Assembly (NCBI GenBank): GCA_003116975.1
Contig: BGKB01000044.1
Location: 570,940-634,939, forward strand
Source: Aurantiochytrium sp. KH105
Lineage: Eukaryota > Sar > Bigyra > Thraustochytrida > Thraustochytriidae
Reading direction: 5' to 3'
Length of the DNA: 64,000 nt
In this document: positions 49,025-58,341 of the stretch, piece by piece
How the letters are laid out: each line of letters opens with the position of its first letter
Position numbering within the stretch: position 1 is the stretch's first letter
Program-made: the position numbers and the translations under genes
Notes under the pieces: generated by a model
Seen by the model: only the letters and a program-made list of their open reading frames with translations
What the model was told of the DNA's origin: nothing
The model's database searches: none

Positions 49025-50351
49025 GCTGATTGCACCAGTCTGTTGCTTATTTCCTCTCATCCGTGAAAACGCATATACGATCATAATGCACGCGTAGCTA
49101 CAAAGCAGCTCCAACTGCTGCAGACGCTTGAGGGAACCCGACTCGGGTTAAGACAGGTTACTAGAACAACGCAGGCTATTCATCATCGGCGTGATCGAAC
49201 AGCATTTCAGTTAGTTATACACGCAAAAGGAAGAAGCTAATGAATCTGCAATCAGTTTGATGGATTGCTGTCTCAAAGTCGAGAAGGCATCCATGTCAAA
49301 TCCTCGCATAGCACTGCTCACTTTGTCCACCTTCATCAAAGTTCTTTGATGAGTACCCATTTCTCTTGTTTGTCTTTGCCTTGCTTGCGAAACTTTCTTT
49401 CGTTCCCGCCTTGGTCTCTCTGTCTGTCGCGCTGGATGCCGCCCGCCACATGTACGTCGTCGTTTTTTTGGGGGGGGGTGGGGGGTGAATGAACCCATCC
49501 ATGGATGCACGATCTCGGGTTCACAGCGCTGCTGCGGCTATCGCTGCTGCTGGCCACGACTGGCCGATCCATACCACCAGAATCCATCCATCGTCCAGCG
49601 ACAACCCTTTGCGCCGCAATTCTCCGCCTGCGGCTGGCCGCTGCTGTCGTCTCGGGCTCTTCCGCGTGGCGGATAAACATCGCGCAAACACCTCTCTTCC
49701 GGGGCGGGCCCGGGTCGAACAGCGAATGTTCTCGCTGTGTCGTGCATTCGTAGCGTTCCTTCGCCGCCGATGACGCTTCTGACGGGAAGCCTGGTGTCTG
49801 TATAGCTAGCTACCTATACCGTGGTATGTACGCATGCATGCGTGCCGAGCCGAACGCAGCGGCAGCCGACATGCTGCTGTTGGTGGTGGCGGCGGGTGCG
49901 TCCAGGCAGACAGCCAGGCAGGCAGACAGCCGGCCGGCTGGCCACCTGTGATCAGATTAGCACGACAAGGCGTCGCCTGCGAGGCGTGGCTCTCGCCTCG
50001 ATCTCACCCCGGCTGCGGCTTCTTCTCCTTGACAGATAGATGGATCGTGGATCTCGTCCTCCTCGTTGGCGATGCTTAGCAGGCCTGTGTTAGGCTTGCT
50101 ACCGGTTACTACTAATGTCGAATCAAAAACTCGGCGCGAAGCTTTGCCGCATCGAGGGCGTCGCCGTTCGTCATGTCACCAGCAGCAGCGCAAGCAGATA
50201 GATTGATAGACCGGCAGACCTGAAACTGCGAGGCGGCAGCGCGCGTGAGACAGCGAGCGAAGAGCGCAAGCGACTGCGACTGCGACTGCGAGAGCGACTG
50301 CGAGAGCGACTGCGAGGCGAAGCAAACGGAGTGAAGAGAAGGAAAGAAAAG
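49025..50351. other. Spacer between tandem SDR genes
   Basis: About 1.3 kb. It has a T7 run followed by a G-rich stretch (49465-49488), CAGG/CAGA repetition near 49905-49930 and GCGACT-type repetition at 50271-50318, directly before the second SDR gene. No gene is supported. Confidence 0.5.
50271..50318 (+). repeat. GCGACT/GCGAGA hexanucleotide repeat
   Basis: Alternating CGACTG and CGAGAG hexanucleotide units, ending 34 bp before the second SDR start codon, probably in its 5' UTR. Confidence 0.85.
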
Positions 50352-51410
50352 ATGGTGCCCTGCGCCGCAATTGTGGCGGTGGTCGTCGTGATCGCGACCG
50401 TCGCCAGCAACCTCGCCTTCGATGCCAAGCTGCGCATGTACTGGCCAGTGCCGGAGTGGTCGATCGAGGACATTCCCTCCCTCGATGGCCAGACTGCGCT
50501 CGTCACCGGCGCCAACACCGGTCTCGGCTACGCGACCTCGCTTGAGCTTCTCAAGCACGGCGCCAAGGTGATTGTGGCAACTCGATCCGAGAAGAAGGGC
50601 ATCGACACGGTCAAGCGCCTTCAGGCCGAGCCCGATCTGCCCGCCAAGTACCGCGAGAACGCCATCGCGCCCAAGGTCGCGCTGGAGCTCTCGTCGCTTG
50701 ACTCAGTCGCCGAATTTGCAGAGTACATCAAGGAGACGGAGTCGGATCTCGACATGCTCATCGACAATGCTGGCATCATGATGACCCCCTATGGCCTCAC
50801 CAAGGACGGCTACGAGCAGCAATTCGGCGTCAACCACATTGGTCACTACGCGCTCACGCTGAGGCTGGTGCCTTTGCTCAAGGCTGGATCGCGTGTCGTT
50901 GTGCTAACCTCGCTCGGACACAACTTTGCCGAAGACGATTGCTTTGACTTTGACAAGCTCAATGACAAATCCAAGTACGATCCCACGGCTGCCTACGGTC
51001 GCAGCAAGTTGTCCAATATTCTTTTTGCCCGATCTCTTGCAATGAAACTCAAGGACAAGCAGATTTACGTTAACAGCGCTCACCCTGGCTTCGTCGCCAC
51101 TGACCTCGCGCGTTATCTCATCGACAAGGCGGCCGAGTTCGTGCCACGCAAATACGCTGAAACCCTCATCAAGACCTCGTTCGGCGCGTTTGCTATGTCT
51201 CCTCGGGAGGGCGCCACCACCCAGCTCTTTTTGGCTATGCCGGAGATTGCGGAGCGCAAGATCACTGGCGAGTATTACGTGCCTACGGCTCGCAAGCATG
51301 ACTCGCACCCTTTTGCCTTTGCTGGAGGCATGAGCTCCATTGCGCAGGACGATAAGATCGCCGAGAAGCTCTGGAAGTGGACCGCAAAGGAGACTGGTCT
51401 CGATCTTTGA
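50352..51410 (+). CDS. Membrane-anchored short-chain dehydrogenase/reductase, copy 2
   Basis: A 352-residue SDR, start ATG 50352; the frame is open upstream only to a GTG. It has an N-terminal hydrophobic anchor (about residues 3-20), TGANTGLG near 52, DNAG near 137 (Asp replacing the first Asn of the usual NNAG), GVNHIGH (canonical) and YGRSK near 214. It is the same retinol-dehydrogenase-like class as copy 1. Over about 107 residues from the anchor to the first third of the domain the two proteins differ at five positions, whereas the NNAG-to-YxxxK middle differs at some 40 of 92. It is convergent with the LRR/IQ gene, 413 bp apart. Confidence 0.88.
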   Translation: MVPCAAIVAVVVVIATVASNLAFDAKLRMYWPVPEWSIEDIPSLDGQTALVTGANTGLGYATSLELLKHGAKVIVATRSEKKGIDTVKRLQAEPDLPAKYRENAIAPKVALELSSLDSVAEFAEYIKETESDLDMLIDNAGIMMTPYGLTKDGYEQQFGVNHIGHYALTLRLVPLLKAGSRVVVLTSLGHNFAEDDCFDFDKLNDKSKYDPTAAYGRSKLSNILFARSLAMKLKDKQIYVNSAHPGFVATDLARYLIDKAAEFVPRKYAETLIKTSFGAFAMSPREGATTQLFLAMPEIAERKITGEYYVPTARKHDSHPFAFAGGMSSIAQDDKIAEKLWKWTAKETGLDL

Positions 51411-51823
51411 AGGAAAATGGTGGATTGATATGGTATAAACGCTCAAGCAAAGATTGAACGGCGCGTACACGCTCGCCTCTTGCCTTATCTTCTCTATTCT
51501 TTTCTTTTTTGGATATCGCATTGACTCGCATTCTCTATATTTTTTTTTACAAGTCATTCTGAGGGCAGATTCGAATTGCGCGAGTTGCTGTTGACGGAAA
51601 AGCAATATATACTCGAGCTTTCTTTCCCCCACGTGGAGACCGGTTTCGCCGACGGCCGAAACGCGAATTGATCCTCACTTTGGTGTCGGAGTAACCTAGC
51701 GGCCGGTAGTCTGTTTCCCTTGAAATGAGTTTGAGATCGAATTGTAGCAATGGTGACCGAAAAGCAGAGATGTTTGAAAACTATGAACCAGAAAGAGGGT
51801 TTTTCTGAAGCTACTGCGGCCTC
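51411..51823. other. Spacer between convergent SDR copy 2 and LRR/IQ genes
   Basis: 413 bp of lower-GC DNA with a T9 run near 51540-51549. It holds 3' UTRs only, as far as I can see. Confidence 0.6.
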
Positions 51824-54800
51824 TCAATGAGGACGAATGCAAGCTTCTTGGGCCACAACAAGTGGCGCAGGGTTTTGACCTTTGTGCGCAAGCCAGTCGT
51901 CTAGAGGGGGGGAGTCTGCACCGCCGTGCGCCGAATTAAAATAATACACAATGTTCGGATCATTGGACGACGAAAGGATGCGTACAATCACCCACAATCG
52001 TGTACTTCCATGCACAACCCTACGGAGCTGGATCGTTGCATCGCGGTTTGAGCGAAACGCAGCCACACCGTCCGCGACTCCGTGCTGCTCAAATCGTCCG
52101 TGCACAACAAGCGACCCCGCATCCGTCACGACCATGGCTTGTTTGTACCTATCCTTGATTCGATGCGCTACACGAAGTTCCTTTTTCGTGAGGGACTTGT
52201 CGAGGCCCTTGGCGCCCTCCGTTTCTTCTCCGTTGTCTTCCTGTGGAACCTCTTCGTCTTCATCCTCCTCGTCCTCCTCGTCCTCCTCGTCCTCCTGGGA
52301 TACCCAGGTGAGCCGTGGGCTGGCTACGTACCTCGAATTTGTGGCCTTCCAGCCAAGTTTAGGCGGAACGAGCGAGTGTCCATTCGCCTTGTTCACATAA
52401 ATGAGATCAGGAAGACCACCTTGGCCTTGGGCGCGCATAACTGCCCACATGGTGCCTTTACGAATGCGCTCCACGATATACCAATCGTCCGAGGAGGTCG
52501 ACTCCAGCGCATAAGCAAGAGTCGAGGAACCTGTCGCCGAGGTCTCCGAAACGCGCGAGCAACGGTACGTCCCTCTTGCCTCATGCAATCCGCACTCGTG
52601 CAGACGGACCGCTACAATTTGGCTCAGCTCTTTGAGCGTGTAACTTGCCTTTGCAATATTTAAGAGCATGTGCCTTCGATATGCAATTTGAATAATGCGT
52701 GCTGCGCGGTCCATTTGTTCGTCGAATGCCGATGGATCGGCGTTACTCATTCCAAGACTCGCCAGGCTAATCTGGGAAGTCAAGACTCGCTTCATGCGCT
52801 GCTTCTCCGAAGCATTTTGTAGCACGAACAAAGGCAATGGAAGCGATCCGTGCGTTCCACGAGACCACCCGGCGTCGGCATCTGCGTTTGAGGTGTCCGG
52901 TGGCTGGTCCAATTCCGCCTTGCTTACATAGAATACTTTAATGTCTTCGACGCTTGGACTGTCTTTGTTTGCCAGCTGCCGCGCCACTGTCCAAAGACAT
53001 TTTCCTCCAAGATACATGACACGTCGGATCGTATACATGAAGCGTCCCGCCGCATCCCGTTTCACGTACATGGGTACCCCGTTCGAAACTCCAGCAACAA
53101 CGTAGAGACCATTGACTTCGGGCGATCCTGCGTCGACCACGCGAATACTTGCCTTGTCTCGGCATTGCTGTTCGAGAAGCTCGACTTCCGCTTCAATTTC
53201 TGCTTCTTCCTCACTCTTGTCACCTTCGACGCTTGTCGAGGATTTCTGCAGCGAGAGCGACGGCAATGGGGCCAGCTCCCTCGTCTCTGCGAGCATTGCT
53301 GTCCATCCTTGGCGCGGGGGAAACAGGGTTATTGTCGAATTCGCATATAATGTGGCAACCTCGCCACCATCTCGGTTGACTCTTCGCAACACCCATGTTC
53401 GATTTGAGCGCTCAATCAAGAAGTCCGCATCTTGATTGCTTGAGCTCGAAAGCACGTATTTGGCCGTACCCTCGTCGGTCCCGGTCCCCATGAGCTCGTA
53501 TATTCCCTTGCAAGCCTCGAAGCCGCAGTCGATGACCTCGATCCGCCCCAAGCGCATTGTGTGCAGCGTCTTAATCGAGGCGCTTCGCACAAGTGCGATT
53601 CCTAATGCCGCAAAGCGTTTTTGCGCCATAAAGCGGCGAAAGTGCTTTTGAACGGCAATGCAGCTTTTCTCCACGCGAACGAGCCGCTCACGCTGGACTC
53701 GGCGGTAAAAGTCTTGCAAGGTGCGCACGGCCCGTACCATCTTTTTACTCCGATGCGCAAGAGCAAAACGTCGCAACAGCGCACCTCTTTCGCGAGCGAA
53801 CGATTTCCGAACCATGCACTGGATTCGTGTCGCGGCCACATGTTGTTGCTCGTTGACGCGAATGCGCACATGGGTGCATTGGAATGATACGGTACCCTTA
53901 TCTTTTGTCTGCTCGGGATCTTCCTCGAAACCGACAATCCTCGTCCATACGGGAACTGAGGTTACTGCCGTTTGAGTCGAAAACGTTGGCGCCGCTCGTC
54001 GTGTCACGGTAAGTCGGGATTCTTGCCGCGGAAAAGGGCTTTTTCCAGCCGCAACCGCCGCCCGCACCTCTTCGCTTGTGCCATAGATTTTAGATGCGGT
54101 CCTAAGTCTTTCGCGCAATCGGAGAGAATTTCTGGCAGCAGAGGGCGGAGCGCCATGGTGTGTCTTGGGCACATAGCCGGACTTCTTTTTCCTGGCTTTG
54201 GCATTTCTGGGGCAGGCCAAGATCAGCTCACGCTGATGCCATGCGCAATCGAGCCAGCTCCCTTCATCAAAGAGAAGAGCGACCTGAGCGAACGCAGGCC
54301 AAAGTCGCTGGGCGTCAATGTAGAGCTGCTGCACGAGTTTACGCGTCGCACGAAGGCGGGAATTTTGCCGCACGTCAACGTGTAAGAGTGTCCTGTTTTG
54401 CGTCAAGGACCGATGCAGCGCTTCCCAGACGTTTCGAGTGAGGTCGCACTCCTTTAGGTTGAGCTGCTCAATGCTCGTATTGAATCGCAAAGCACGCGCA
54501 AGAGCAATTAATGCCCCATGCCCAACACGATTGCCCTGGAGATTGAGCGTAGTGAGACGGCAATGGCTGGCTACGAGCTGGGCGATAAATCCCATTTCAA
54601 CGCTCTTCAAGCGATGCTTTGTGAAGTCGCGATGAAGCGACAAGTCCGTCCCCTGACAGAGCCTGACGACAACCTTTTGCGGTTGCTGCAAGGCCCAGGC
54701 TCCAAGAGCTGTCCCAGACTTTTCGGTGAGCGCCGCATTGCCTGCGAGATCAATCTCGGCAACGGTGCACGCCCGACCTGCGCTTCGAAGGGCCTTGACA

Positions 54801-55162
54801 AGCTGACCGACGCCGTCATCAGTCAGATTCTGGCGCCGAAGAATGAGTTTCGAGACGCGCCTCACAAGGGCGCCAAGTGGCAACGATGCGAGTCCGGCGT
54901 CTCCAAGCTCGTTTTCGTCCAGTACGACGGAGTAAAGGGGTACGTTCTCCTCAAGCAGCCCTAGGAGAATACCGACTTCATCGTTCTCTAGACGTCTTTG
55001 TTGGACCTCGAAGCAGAAGCGCGAGTGTGCTTGCCTCGCGGTGCGTCTCAGGTGCTGCGGTTTGGTTTTTGTGGCTTTCGCGCTCGACGCCCTTGTCGGC
55101 GGACGCGGCCGTCTTGTATGTGCAGTGGCCATCTCTCTCGTTTTTCCTCGACCCAGAGGCAT
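51824..55162 (-). CDS. LRR and IQ-motif protein with four copies of a C-terminal module
   Basis: A 1112-residue protein from ATG 55162 (55132 is also in frame). A basic N-terminus precedes RNase-inhibitor-type leucine-rich repeats (about residues 60-290; TTLNLQGNRVGHGALIALA, IEQLNLKECDL). Residues about 440-520 have IQ-like calmodulin-binding motifs (AATRIQCMVRKSF, CIAVQKHFRRFMAQKRF), with another at about 824 (AARIIQIAYRRH). Four copies of an 80-95-residue module follow at about 539-620, 672-760, 847-943 and 1009-1097. Each starts with a hydrophobic strand and Gly, then G-x-Y/F, an R-R or I-R strand, a conserved Trp (TWVLRR, CLWTVAR, MWAVMR, LWVIVR), a Tyr and a Pro-Pro then Trp end. An acidic run (EEDEEDEEDEED) separates modules 3 and 4. 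It is probably a calcium/calmodulin-regulated scaffold, perhaps cytoskeletal; the function is not established. Confidence 0.75.
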   Translation of the reverse strand: MPLGRGKTREMATAHTRRPRPPTRASSAKATKTKPQHLRRTARQAHSRFCFEVQQRRLENDEVGILLGLLEENVPLYSVVLDENELGDAGLASLPLGALVRRVSKLILRRQNLTDDGVGQLVKALRSAGRACTVAEIDLAGNAALTEKSGTALGAWALQQPQKVVVRLCQGTDLSLHRDFTKHRLKSVEMGFIAQLVASHCRLTTLNLQGNRVGHGALIALARALRFNTSIEQLNLKECDLTRNVWEALHRSLTQNRTLLHVDVRQNSRLRATRKLVQQLYIDAQRLWPAFAQVALLFDEGSWLDCAWHQRELILACPRNAKARKKKSGYVPKTHHGAPPSAARNSLRLRERLRTASKIYGTSEEVRAAVAAGKSPFPRQESRLTVTRRAAPTFSTQTAVTSVPVWTRIVGFEEDPEQTKDKGTVSFQCTHVRIRVNEQQHVAATRIQCMVRKSFARERGALLRRFALAHRSKKMVRAVRTLQDFYRRVQRERLVRVEKSCIAVQKHFRRFMAQKRFAALGIALVRSASIKTLHTMRLGRIEVIDCGFEACKGIYELMGTGTDEGTAKYVLSSSSNQDADFLIERSNRTWVLRRVNRDGGEVATLYANSTITLFPPRQGWTAMLAETRELAPLPSLSLQKSSTSVEGDKSEEEAEIEAEVELLEQQCRDKASIRVVDAGSPEVNGLYVVAGVSNGVPMYVKRDAAGRFMYTIRRVMYLGGKCLWTVARQLANKDSPSVEDIKVFYVSKAELDQPPDTSNADADAGWSRGTHGSLPLPLFVLQNASEKQRMKRVLTSQISLASLGMSNADPSAFDEQMDRAARIIQIAYRRHMLLNIAKASYTLKELSQIVAVRLHECGLHEARGTYRCSRVSETSATGSSTLAYALESTSSDDWYIVERIRKGTMWAVMRAQGQGGLPDLIYVNKANGHSLVPPKLGWKATNSRYVASPRLTWVSQEDEEDEEDEEDEDEEVPQEDNGEETEGAKGLDKSLTKKELRVAHRIKDRYKQAMVVTDAGSLVVHGRFEQHGVADGVAAFRSNRDATIQLRRVVHGSTRLWVIVRILSSSNDPNIVYYFNSAHGGADSPPLDDWLAHKGQNPAPLVVAQEACIRPH

Positions 55163-55550
55163 GGGCGCCCGGTGCTGTTCTGCTGCCTCGGCAGCGCGCA
55201 CAACGCAGCGCGACGTAACGTAGCGCGAGGCGAGGCGAGGCGGTCTGCTTCTTGCCACGAGCGACGCTGGCGTTCAATGGATGGATGGGCGCGGGGCTCG
55301 AGTCATTCAAGCTAGCTGGTTCGCACGGTGTGCGCTGACGCAGTCCGCGCTCCCACACTCGCTTGATCCTCGGTGATCAAAACAAGAGTGACGCCATCAC
55401 TAACTTGTAATAGAATGCAAAGGCCTAGCATTCAGATAAGAGGGTCCTAAGTATTACGGTGTGTACTGCTCGTTTATTCATTTTACACATGATTCAATCT
55501 TCATAATAATACATCTAGCAACAATAGTATCGCGAGAGACCTATCTTCAA
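55163..55550. other. Spacer upstream of the LRR/IQ gene
   Basis: About 390 bp covering the LRR/IQ 5' leader and the 3' UTR of the next minus-strand gene. A/T-rich from 55380 onward. Nothing else recognised. Confidence 0.55.
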
Positions 55551-56171
55551 TCAGCGCACCTCGAGCATGTCGAGGTGGCGGTTGTTGAGCGCGAACTGAA
55601 TGGTGGCGTCGGCATCCTTGCCTGACGCGCGCACGAGACAAATGTCGCCTGCTCCATCGCTTGGGTCTGATGTGAAGGCGTCGCCGACGTAGAAGACAGG
55701 CATGCGCCCTGCCACGCCGCGCAATTTGCGCAAACTCTCGCTCACGTTACGAGTGTAGACAAGAAAACCGGACTGTTGACGCGCGAGGCCCTTGCGCACC
55801 GCGTCCACGGTGGCCTCGCGTGACGCGTCGTCCAGCACTTTGAGGCCATACAGCTGCGCCACGTCTGCAGCAGCACGAGCGCTGATGCTGCCTCCGAGAA
55901 TCACTAGCTCCGCCTCAGGAACTTCGGCAAGGGGCTCGCCTTCCTCCTCGCCGATGTCCGAGATCTCCTCATCGCTGTTGCTGGCAACTCCACGCTCGTC
56001 GTCATGGTGCTGGTGGTCGATATTCTGGTCATACTCGGAGTCGCTCATGACTACATCTGGGTCTTCTTGAGGGATCGGCTCGGCCGCCTTCTTGGTGGAG
56101 CCTAGGTCAGCTGCAGCAGCGCGCTGCGACGCCATCTTGGGTGGAAGTTCGGGTCCAAAATGAACTGCCAT
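55551..56171 (-). CDS. Small acidic hypothetical protein
   Basis: A 206-residue protein I do not recognise, from ATG 56171 (a second ATG at 56135 is possible). Residues about 35-85 are acidic and His/Asp-rich (IDHQHHDDERG; SDEEISDIGEEEGEP). The remaining 120 residues look like a compact alpha/beta fold with alternating hydrophobic strands (AELVILGGSISA; SGFLVYTRNV; MPVFYVGDAF). No catalytic motif or membrane span is apparent. Regular codon use and the folded-looking C-terminus argue that it is a real gene. The purine-rich leader directly upstream is followed, farther out, by the large CTTT array. Confidence 0.55.
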   Translation of the reverse strand: MAVHFGPELPPKMASQRAAAADLGSTKKAAEPIPQEDPDVVMSDSEYDQNIDHQHHDDERGVASNSDEEISDIGEEEGEPLAEVPEAELVILGGSISARAAADVAQLYGLKVLDDASREATVDAVRKGLARQQSGFLVYTRNVSESLRKLRGVAGRMPVFYVGDAFTSDPSDGAGDICLVRASGKDADATIQFALNNRHLDMLEVR

Positions 56172-56427
56172 CTTGCTCTCTTTCTTTGGCTCTCTCTCTC
56201 TTTCTGCTTCTTCCGCCGTCCGAAAGTGGTGGTCGAAGCACTGTCAGACTACTCTCGTTGCAGTTGCTTGGTCGCTTGCTTGATTGCTGGTTTGCTTGTT
56301 TGCTGGTTGGTGATGTGGGTTTCTTTGGTCGCTTTTGGCTGATCTCTCGAGCTGACTCGGCGAGTTTCGGATTTGCTTGACCATGCGCGGACGTACGCAA
56401 AGCGCTTGGAGGTGACCTTTCGGGAAG

Positions 56428-56495
56428 AATTTTCTCGAATGTTCCAGAAAAGTCTGGAATATTCGAGATTTTTCTCGAACATTCGAGATTTTTCG
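56428..56495 (+). repeat. Short imperfect repeats of TTCTCGAA / ATTCGAGA
   Basis: Several near-palindromic TTCGAGA-TTTTTCTCGAA-type units in tandem (around 56434, 56460 and 56480), able to form short hairpins. They resemble clustered heat-shock-element half sites (nTTCn/nGAAn), but function is unknown. Confidence 0.5.
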
Positions 56496-56545
56496 AGACA
56501 GAAGCCGTAATTTTCTAGGACCCGGAACTTCGGCTGCCTGAGTTT

Positions 56546-56852
<307 letters not shown>

Positions 56853-57046
56853 CTTTCTGACGGTTTGTTCGGACGGTTTGTTCGCACGCCCGGCCTATGA
56901 ATAGAAAACGAAAATCATAACATCGGTGAAAGACATTGACCATAATGATCTATTTATACATGTGAGGCGGGTCCACTTGCTGAGTGATCCCACCCTCTGC
57001 AGCTGCTGGCTGCTTGCCAGATTAACTGCGACCGTGTGTCTGCTTT

Positions 57047-58061
57047 CTAAGCCCTTGAAGGTCCGTCTCCTTGACGACGAGTACTTTCTTCCTCCTCCTG
57101 GCGCTCGCGCTCACGCTGGACGCGAATAATTTGACTTGCGGTTGACACTATAGATCCCATGGTGGCGAGACTCCGCGCCCATGCCTGCAACCGCGTCTCT
57201 GGCGGGGCCTCTTCTTCTGGCCCAGAACTCGATCCCACGCCAGGGCCGCCGCTCGCGGCACTCCGTTGCGAGTCATCGGATTGACGTTGCGACCCAGGGG
57301 CAGGTGTTGGGTTGTGGTGCTGTGGATTGATCCAACCGTCCACATATAGAAAGGCTGATGCAAGATGATCGAAAATTGTCGTCTGACGTTCATGCTCAAT
57401 GCCGTGCTCTTCGGCATACTGGGAGTCGAAATCACAAAATGTAAGCAAGATGAAGCGATGAGTGAGTCATTGGGTCACAAACAGCCAGAGCGATGCGACG
57501 CCATTGCCCACCTGCGCACGTACCTGGTTCATGGCTTGTGCGAACATTGCAAAGGCCTGATCGGCGGACATTTCCATGACGACCGTGTCCCCATGCTGAC
57601 GAAAGTTATACGGTGAGCTCGTTTGTTCGCGCGCATCATACTGCGCGCGCTTGAGACTATCTCCCAACGTATCGTAGGCTTCTGCGACCCTCTGTGCTCG
57701 TCAGTGCACAAGCAGTTAGTAATGCTTAGTTTCTTGGAGAGGTGGCTTCGACACGTGCTTTTCGTCAAGGTTCAAGTTCTTACGTACTTGGAACGCCTCC
57801 GTGGCGCGCGGGTGCGAGGTTTTGTCCGGGTGGCACTCCATGCTGCGCTTCAGGTACGCCTTGCGCAGCACGCGGTTCGACTGCGCCTCGGCCCGGGTCA
57901 CCTGCAGCACCTCGTACAGCGAGTCGGCGGCCAGAATGCTCTCGACGACGGCCTCCCGCGCCACCTCGGAGTCTACCGACCGCTGCGACGCGGGCCGCGG
58001 GCCTGCCGCCGGCGGGGCCTCCATCGCGCCTGCGCCGGCCGCCGCCGCCGCCTCCCGTTTC

Positions 58062-58098
<37 letters not shown>

Positions 58099-58171
58099 CT
58101 CCAAGCTCGTCTTCAACCACGGCAACTGAGGATCCTGCAACATGGTCGTTCGTCTCGAGCGAGCGCGGCAT
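57047..58171 (-). CDS. J-domain (DnaJ/Hsp40) protein, three exons
   Basis: A 307-residue protein. Exons in transcription order are 58171-57788, 57691-57524 and 57418-57047. Introns are 96 and 105 bp, both with GTACGT donors and CAG acceptors and phase 0. After an Ala-rich N-terminus, the J-domain spans about residues 83-150: SLYEVLQVTRAEAQSNRVLRKAY, the invariant HPD in ECHPDKT, then across the first splice AFQ/RVAEAYDTLGD. The splice restores the canonical helix III, which supports the model. The C-terminal part has FAMFAQAMNQ, an unknown conserved-looking stretch, and a charged Arg/Glu-rich end. Without Gly/Phe or zinc-finger regions it is a class III J-protein, stimulating an Hsp70 ATPase. 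The start lies 170 bp from the divergent helicase. Confidence 0.82.
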
Positions 58172-58341
58172 CCATGACGCCTTCGCCTGCGCCTCGGCCG
58201 CGCCCGCAGACCGCAGCCGCGCGGGAGCAGCTGCCGCGCGCGGGGCGAGCGCCCGCGGACCGGCCGCCTGCGCCAGCCGCGCGCCGGGACGGGGACGGGA
58301 GAGGCGCAGCCGCAGGAGAAGCAGGCGTCGCGAACGGCGGC
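58172..58341. promoter_or_regulatory. Bidirectional promoter region, J-protein and R3H-DEVH helicase
   Basis: Only 170 bp separate the two divergent start codons chosen. It is GC-rich with no TATA box. An in-frame ATG at 58174 would extend the helicase, but it would leave just 2 bp between the two coding regions, so 58342 is preferred. Confidence 0.55.

Noticed and set aside
58174-58341. 56-residue N-terminal extension of the helicase
   Set aside because: In-frame ATG exists, but it would leave 2 bp to the divergent J-protein start and encodes Ala/Arg/Pro-rich low complexity.
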